This document shows positions 6,288-8,210 of a DNA stretch of 8,210 nucleotides, one piece after another. The position numbers and the translations under genes were made by a program. Source of the stretch: Dehalococcoidia bacterium (lineage in GTDB: Bacteria > Chloroflexota > Dehalococcoidia > Lucifugimonadales > Lucifugimonadaceae); contig JANQEF010000073.1 in NCBI GenBank assembly GCA_028278465.1, positions 1 through 8,210 on the forward strand, given 5' to 3'. Each line of letters starts with the position of its first letter. Within the stretch, counting starts at the first letter, position 1. A model generated the notes under the pieces. That model saw only the letters and a program-made list of their open reading frames with translations. It was not told the origin of the DNA and searched no databases.

Positions 6288-6596
6288 GAGAGCGCGGCTA
6301 TCGACTCGCCTCAGCCAGGCTTCGGCACCGATAGCGGTGCTTCGTTCGAGCATGTCGAACTGTGTCCGCTGGGTGGCGGCGCCACGCGATGGTACGTGTG
6401 CATGCGCCATCCCGAGGGTCTCGTGTTCCAGGCGGGAAGCGGCAGGCTCGATTCGGTCGCGAACTCATGCCCTGTGTGCGGCGCACTGTCGCCGGGCTTC
6501 ACCGGCTGCGCCTGCGAGTACTCGCGACATCCGCTTGACCGGGCCAGTCGTCCCGGTCGCCGAATTCGCCGACGAGTTTTCACCGAGCAGTCGTAA
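6285..6596 (+). CDS. small Cys-rich hypothetical protein, possibly zinc-binding
   Basis: A 103-residue protein that I do not recognise. It has six cysteines (C27, C39, C62, C65, C75, C77) and several histidines, including H42 and H82. The CPVCG knuckle at 62-66 together with C75/C77 (CAC) suggests a zinc-ribbon-like core, and the C-terminus (about 86-98) is rich in Arg. No membrane segment or signal peptide is seen. The start is ATG 6285, chosen because GGAGG stands five nucleotides upstream; the earlier GTG at 6273 lies across that SD and is unlikely. It is the first gene of the rightward unit, driven from the operator region, and is followed after 65 nt by the HTH gene, whose start region is a near copy of its own. 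Confidence 0.62.
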   Translation: MESAAIDSPQPGFGTDSGASFEHVELCPLGGGATRWYVCMRHPEGLVFQAGSGRLDSVANSCPVCGALSPGFTGCACEYSRHPLDRASRPGRRIRRRVFTEQS

Positions 6597-6641
6597 GCGC
6601 GCCTGCTGGTGCGGCGCGGTCCCTGGTTTACGGTCCGATGA

Positions 6642-6664
6642 GTGGCGGTGTGGAGGTGTGTATG
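6642..6664 (+). repeat. leader repeat, copy 2 (SD and start of the HTH gene)
   Basis: GTGGCGG (6642-6648) is directly joined to TGTGGAGGTG (6649-6658), followed by the start codon at 6662. It matches the leader before the Cys-rich gene, apart from a three-base deletion. It fixes ATG 6662 as the start. Confidence 0.55.
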
Positions 6665-7102
6665 CCGGCGGGGGAAGTGTTCGTAGATATCTACGCAGAT
6701 CACGGGTGCAGCTATGCACCGTCCTGCCTGACCTGCCCGTTCGAAGTGTGCAGGTATGACCGAGGCTTTGCAGGCAATCGCGTCTCAAAGGCGATGAGCC
6801 GCGTCGACCGCGACCGGCAGATCACGATGATGCGCGCCCGAGGGATGCAGATCGAGGAGATCGCTGAGGTGTTCGGAGTGTCCGGCCGCACAGTTGCACG
6901 GATTCTGAGCCGGAAGGGCCCGAGTAACTCGGACTTCCAGATCGTCCAGCAGTACGACGAGGAGGCCGAAACGGCAGCCGTCGCCCGTGCCAACGACAGG
7001 GAGGCGACGCTGAAGGCGATAGGTGTCAAGCTCCGACGGCCGCTGCCACCGCTAAGGCCGGGTGTGACATCCGTGCGCTCCGTCTATCCATCCGCGATCT
7101 GA
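6662..7102 (+). CDS. Cys-cluster helix-turn-helix protein, putative DNA-binding regulator
   Basis: A 146-residue protein with two recognisable parts. Residues 16-30 carry four cysteines in the pattern C-x5-C-x2-C-x4-C (CSYAPSCLTCPFEVC), followed by RYD; this could bind zinc or an iron-sulphur cluster. Residues about 50-86 form a helix-turn-helix of the sigma-region-4 or resolvase type (RDRQITMMRARGMQIEEIAEVFGVSGRTVARIL). A polar, Glu/Ala-rich helix and a Pro-rich tail complete it. The ATG at 6662 has GGAGG five nucleotides upstream; an upstream GTG at 6638 in the same frame is less likely. The gene is downstream of the Cys-rich gene in the unit facing the S24 repressor, a position like early regulators of phages and mobile elements. 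Its target sites are unknown. It ends 6 nt from the convergent SRPBCC gene. Confidence 0.78.
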   Translation: MPAGEVFVDIYADHGCSYAPSCLTCPFEVCRYDRGFAGNRVSKAMSRVDRDRQITMMRARGMQIEEIAEVFGVSGRTVARILSRKGPSNSDFQIVQQYDEEAETAAVARANDREATLKAIGVKLRRPLPPLRPGVTSVRSVYPSAI

Positions 7103-7108
7103 GCCTGT

Positions 7109-7546
7109 CTACTCCGCAGCGTCAGACGAACCGCCGCTCTCGACCTCGGCCTTGAGCCCCTCGACGAACTTCACGAACGACGGGTGAAGGTCAGGGATCA
7201 TGCGGCCGATCAGCGGCGAGAGCACACCGCTGAACACCTCCTGCAGCTTGAAGTGAACGGAGCCTTCACCTGGCGTCAGCTCGAAGGTGCGCACGCCCTT
7301 GAACAGACCCATCGGCATGCCACTGGTCCAGGTCATACGGCTGTTCGACTCCAACTCCGCCACCTTCACCTTGAACGCACGCTTCGAAAGCGTCGTGTGA
7401 AGCACCAGCTGCTCGTTCAGGCCGATCGTCCCCTCGATGCTGTTCATGTTGGGGTCCCAGTCTGGGTACGCAGCTGCATTCGTCAGCACCGCCCAGACGG
7501 CCTCGGGTGTCGCATCGATGGTGGTCTCGGCGGAAAACTGTTTCAT
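7109..7546 (-). CDS. SRPBCC (START/polyketide cyclase-like) family protein
   Basis: A 145-residue soluble protein of the SRPBCC superfamily, which forms a deep hydrophobic pocket for lipid-like or aromatic ligands. The family opening is clear: FSAETTIDATPEAVWAVLTNAAAYPDWDP (4-32), followed by alternating strands, the block WTSGMPMGLFKGVRTFELTP (73-92), and a long C-terminal helix (about 116-136). The ligand or reaction is unknown. The start is ATG 7546, which begins directly before the first strand and has AAAGGG about ten nucleotides upstream. A longer reading from 7594 adds 16 basic residues unlike the family and is rejected. It is convergent with the HTH gene and divergent from the MBL-fold gene, so it probably has its own promoter in the 195-bp region to its right. 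Confidence 0.88.
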   Translation of the reverse strand: MKQFSAETTIDATPEAVWAVLTNAAAYPDWDPNMNSIEGTIGLNEQLVLHTTLSKRAFKVKVAELESNSRMTWTSGMPMGLFKGVRTFELTPGEGSVHFKLQEVFSGVLSPLIGRMIPDLHPSFVKFVEGLKAEVESGGSSDAAE

Positions 7547-7570
7547 GTGGTCGTGTCCCTTTGTGCCAGT

Positions 7571-7592
7571 GCTGCGGCCGCGACGCCGCAGC
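7571..7592. promoter_or_regulatory. 8-bp perfect inverted repeat in the SRPBCC leader
   Basis: GCTGCGGC (7571-7578) and GCCGCAGC (7585-7592) are exact inverted repeats around a six-base loop. They lie 25-46 bases before the SRPBCC start codon. In RNA this forms a stable hairpin; in DNA it may be an operator. There is no T-run, so it is not an intrinsic terminator. Confidence 0.4.
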
Positions 7593-7650
7593 ATGTGGTC
7601 GAGCGATGTCCGGCAGTCTAGCCTACCGGCGCTGATTCGATCGCTTTCGA

Positions 7651-7665
7651 AGCAGGCTGCCTGCT
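7651..7665. promoter_or_regulatory. 15-bp palindrome between SRPBCC and MBL genes
   Basis: AGCAGGC and GCCTGCT flank a single central T, making a perfect 7+1+7 palindrome in the middle of the divergent region. Such symmetry is typical of a dimeric regulator site. It sits about 77 bp before the MBL start and about 104 bp from the SRPBCC start. Nothing in the window identifies the binder. Confidence 0.4.
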
Positions 7666-7741
7666 CCGCGATTCAGTTACTTCGACGAGCCGGGCGTAGA
7701 CTTTTCGACATTTCGCCCGCTACCTGTCTGCCGGAGGACAT

Positions 7742-8210
7742 ATGAGCACCGAGTATTCCATTGGCGACTACGTCGTTTCCGTTGTCGACGACCACATCGG
7801 CACGCCGCGGATCAAGGAAGTCGTGTTCCCCGATGTCGAGCCGGCAGACTGGGAGCCGTACCGGGACATCGCGTTGAACGCGAGGGGAGAGTTCCAGGCG
7901 CAGTGGCGAGGGCACCTGGTCCGCCGGCGGGACGGCACGGGCCCGAACATCCTGGTCGACACAGGGATGGGGCCAGGTCCACATGAGCACACAGGTGAAA
8001 ACGGCGAGCTCATCGAAAACCTCGGCAAGCTTGGCCTGTCACCGGCAGATGTGGACATCGTGGTCACAACGCACTGTCATGGAGACCACATCGGCTGGAA
8101 CGTGGCCCGAGATGGTGACGAGCCGCGAGCGACCTTTCCTTCTGCTCGGTACCACATCGCAGCCAACGACTGGGACCACTACTCGGACCCACGCAACCCG
8201 AACGAGCCCT
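7742..8210 (+). CDS. MBL-fold metallo-hydrolase (5' part; runs off the window)
   Basis: The first 156 residues of a metallo-beta-lactamase-fold hydrolase. The zinc-binding signature H-x-H-x-D-H is present as THCHGDHIGWN (110-120), with H111, H113, D115 and H116. It is preceded by the family strand NILVDTGMGP (69-78) and by VDIVVTT (104-110). The early part (EFQAQWRGHLVRRRDG) is like lactonase or arylsulfatase-type members rather than true beta-lactamases, and there is no signal peptide, so the protein acts in the cytoplasm. The substrate is unknown; a lactone or other ester is possible. The ATG has GGAGG four nucleotides upstream. Later metal ligands lie beyond the window. It is divergent from the SRPBCC gene. 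Confidence 0.92.
   Translation, partial: MSTEYSIGDYVVSVVDDHIGTPRIKEVVFPDVEPADWEPYRDIALNARGEFQAQWRGHLVRRRDGTGPNILVDTGMGPGPHEHTGENGELIENLGKLGLSPADVDIVVTTHCHGDHIGWNVARDGDEPRATFPSARYHIAANDWDHYSDPRNPNEP

Noticed and set aside
6126..6410. Minus-strand 94-codon open frame across the divergent leader
   Set aside because: It has no SD, is rich in Thr, His and Arg without fold features, and overlaps the start of the better supported Cys-rich gene.
7103..7108. A terminator between the convergent HTH and SRPBCC genes
   Set aside because: Only 6 bases separate the two stop codons, and I see no hairpin with a T-run there on either strand.
7547..7594. Longer N-terminus for the SRPBCC protein from 7594
   Set aside because: The added 16 residues are basic and unlike the family, and the hairpin-forming DNA there looks like leader. 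ATG 7546 sits right at the first strand.

Overview
The window is bacterial DNA of high GC content, with compact genes and clear Shine-Dalgarno (SD) sequences. There is no rRNA, tRNA, CRISPR array or recognisable insertion sequence. The lineage cannot be fixed from this sequence alone. The mix of genes (several UxuA-like paralogues, a DHA2-type exporter, a small Cys-rich helix-turn-helix protein, an MBL-fold hydrolase) would fit Chloroflexota or a similar high-GC environmental group, but that is a weak inference.

Left and centre (1 to 5990, all on the minus strand) form one long co-directional block. In order of transcription it holds an XRE/S24-type repressor (5990-5301), a 106-residue small protein (5244-4924), a UxuA-like TIM-barrel protein C (4920-3904), a second one B (3907-2882), a GNAT acetyltransferase (2901-2359), a third UxuA-like protein A (2307-1318) and an MFS exporter (1220 to beyond base 1). 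The gaps are short or are overlaps (56 nt, 3 nt, -4 nt, -20 nt, 51 nt, 97 nt), so an operon is likely. All three UxuA-like proteins keep the His/Cys/His/Asp metal-site pattern of mannonate dehydratase. The simplest reading is a sugar-acid dehydration or isomerisation cluster with a transporter and an accessory acetyltransferase. The real substrates are unknown.

The control region (5991 to 6284) separates the leftward block from a rightward pair. It contains two back-to-back, AT-rich, imperfectly palindromic 20-bp repeats (6031-6050 and 6051-6070). These overlap a plausible promoter in each direction and are the obvious candidate operator of the repressor. The repressor has Cys where the S24 nucleophile Ser should be and Ala where the catalytic Lys should be, so ordinary self-cleavage is not expected.

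The rightward pair (6285-6596 and 6662-7102) encodes two small Cys-rich proteins, the second with a helix-turn-helix. Their start regions carry the same duplicated leader. A repressor facing small DNA-binding genes across a shared operator resembles a phage or mobile-element immunity region, but no integrase or structural gene is visible.

The right end (7109 to 8210) has an SRPBCC-fold protein on the minus strand, convergent with the HTH gene and 6 nt from it, and a divergent MBL-fold hydrolase that runs off the window.
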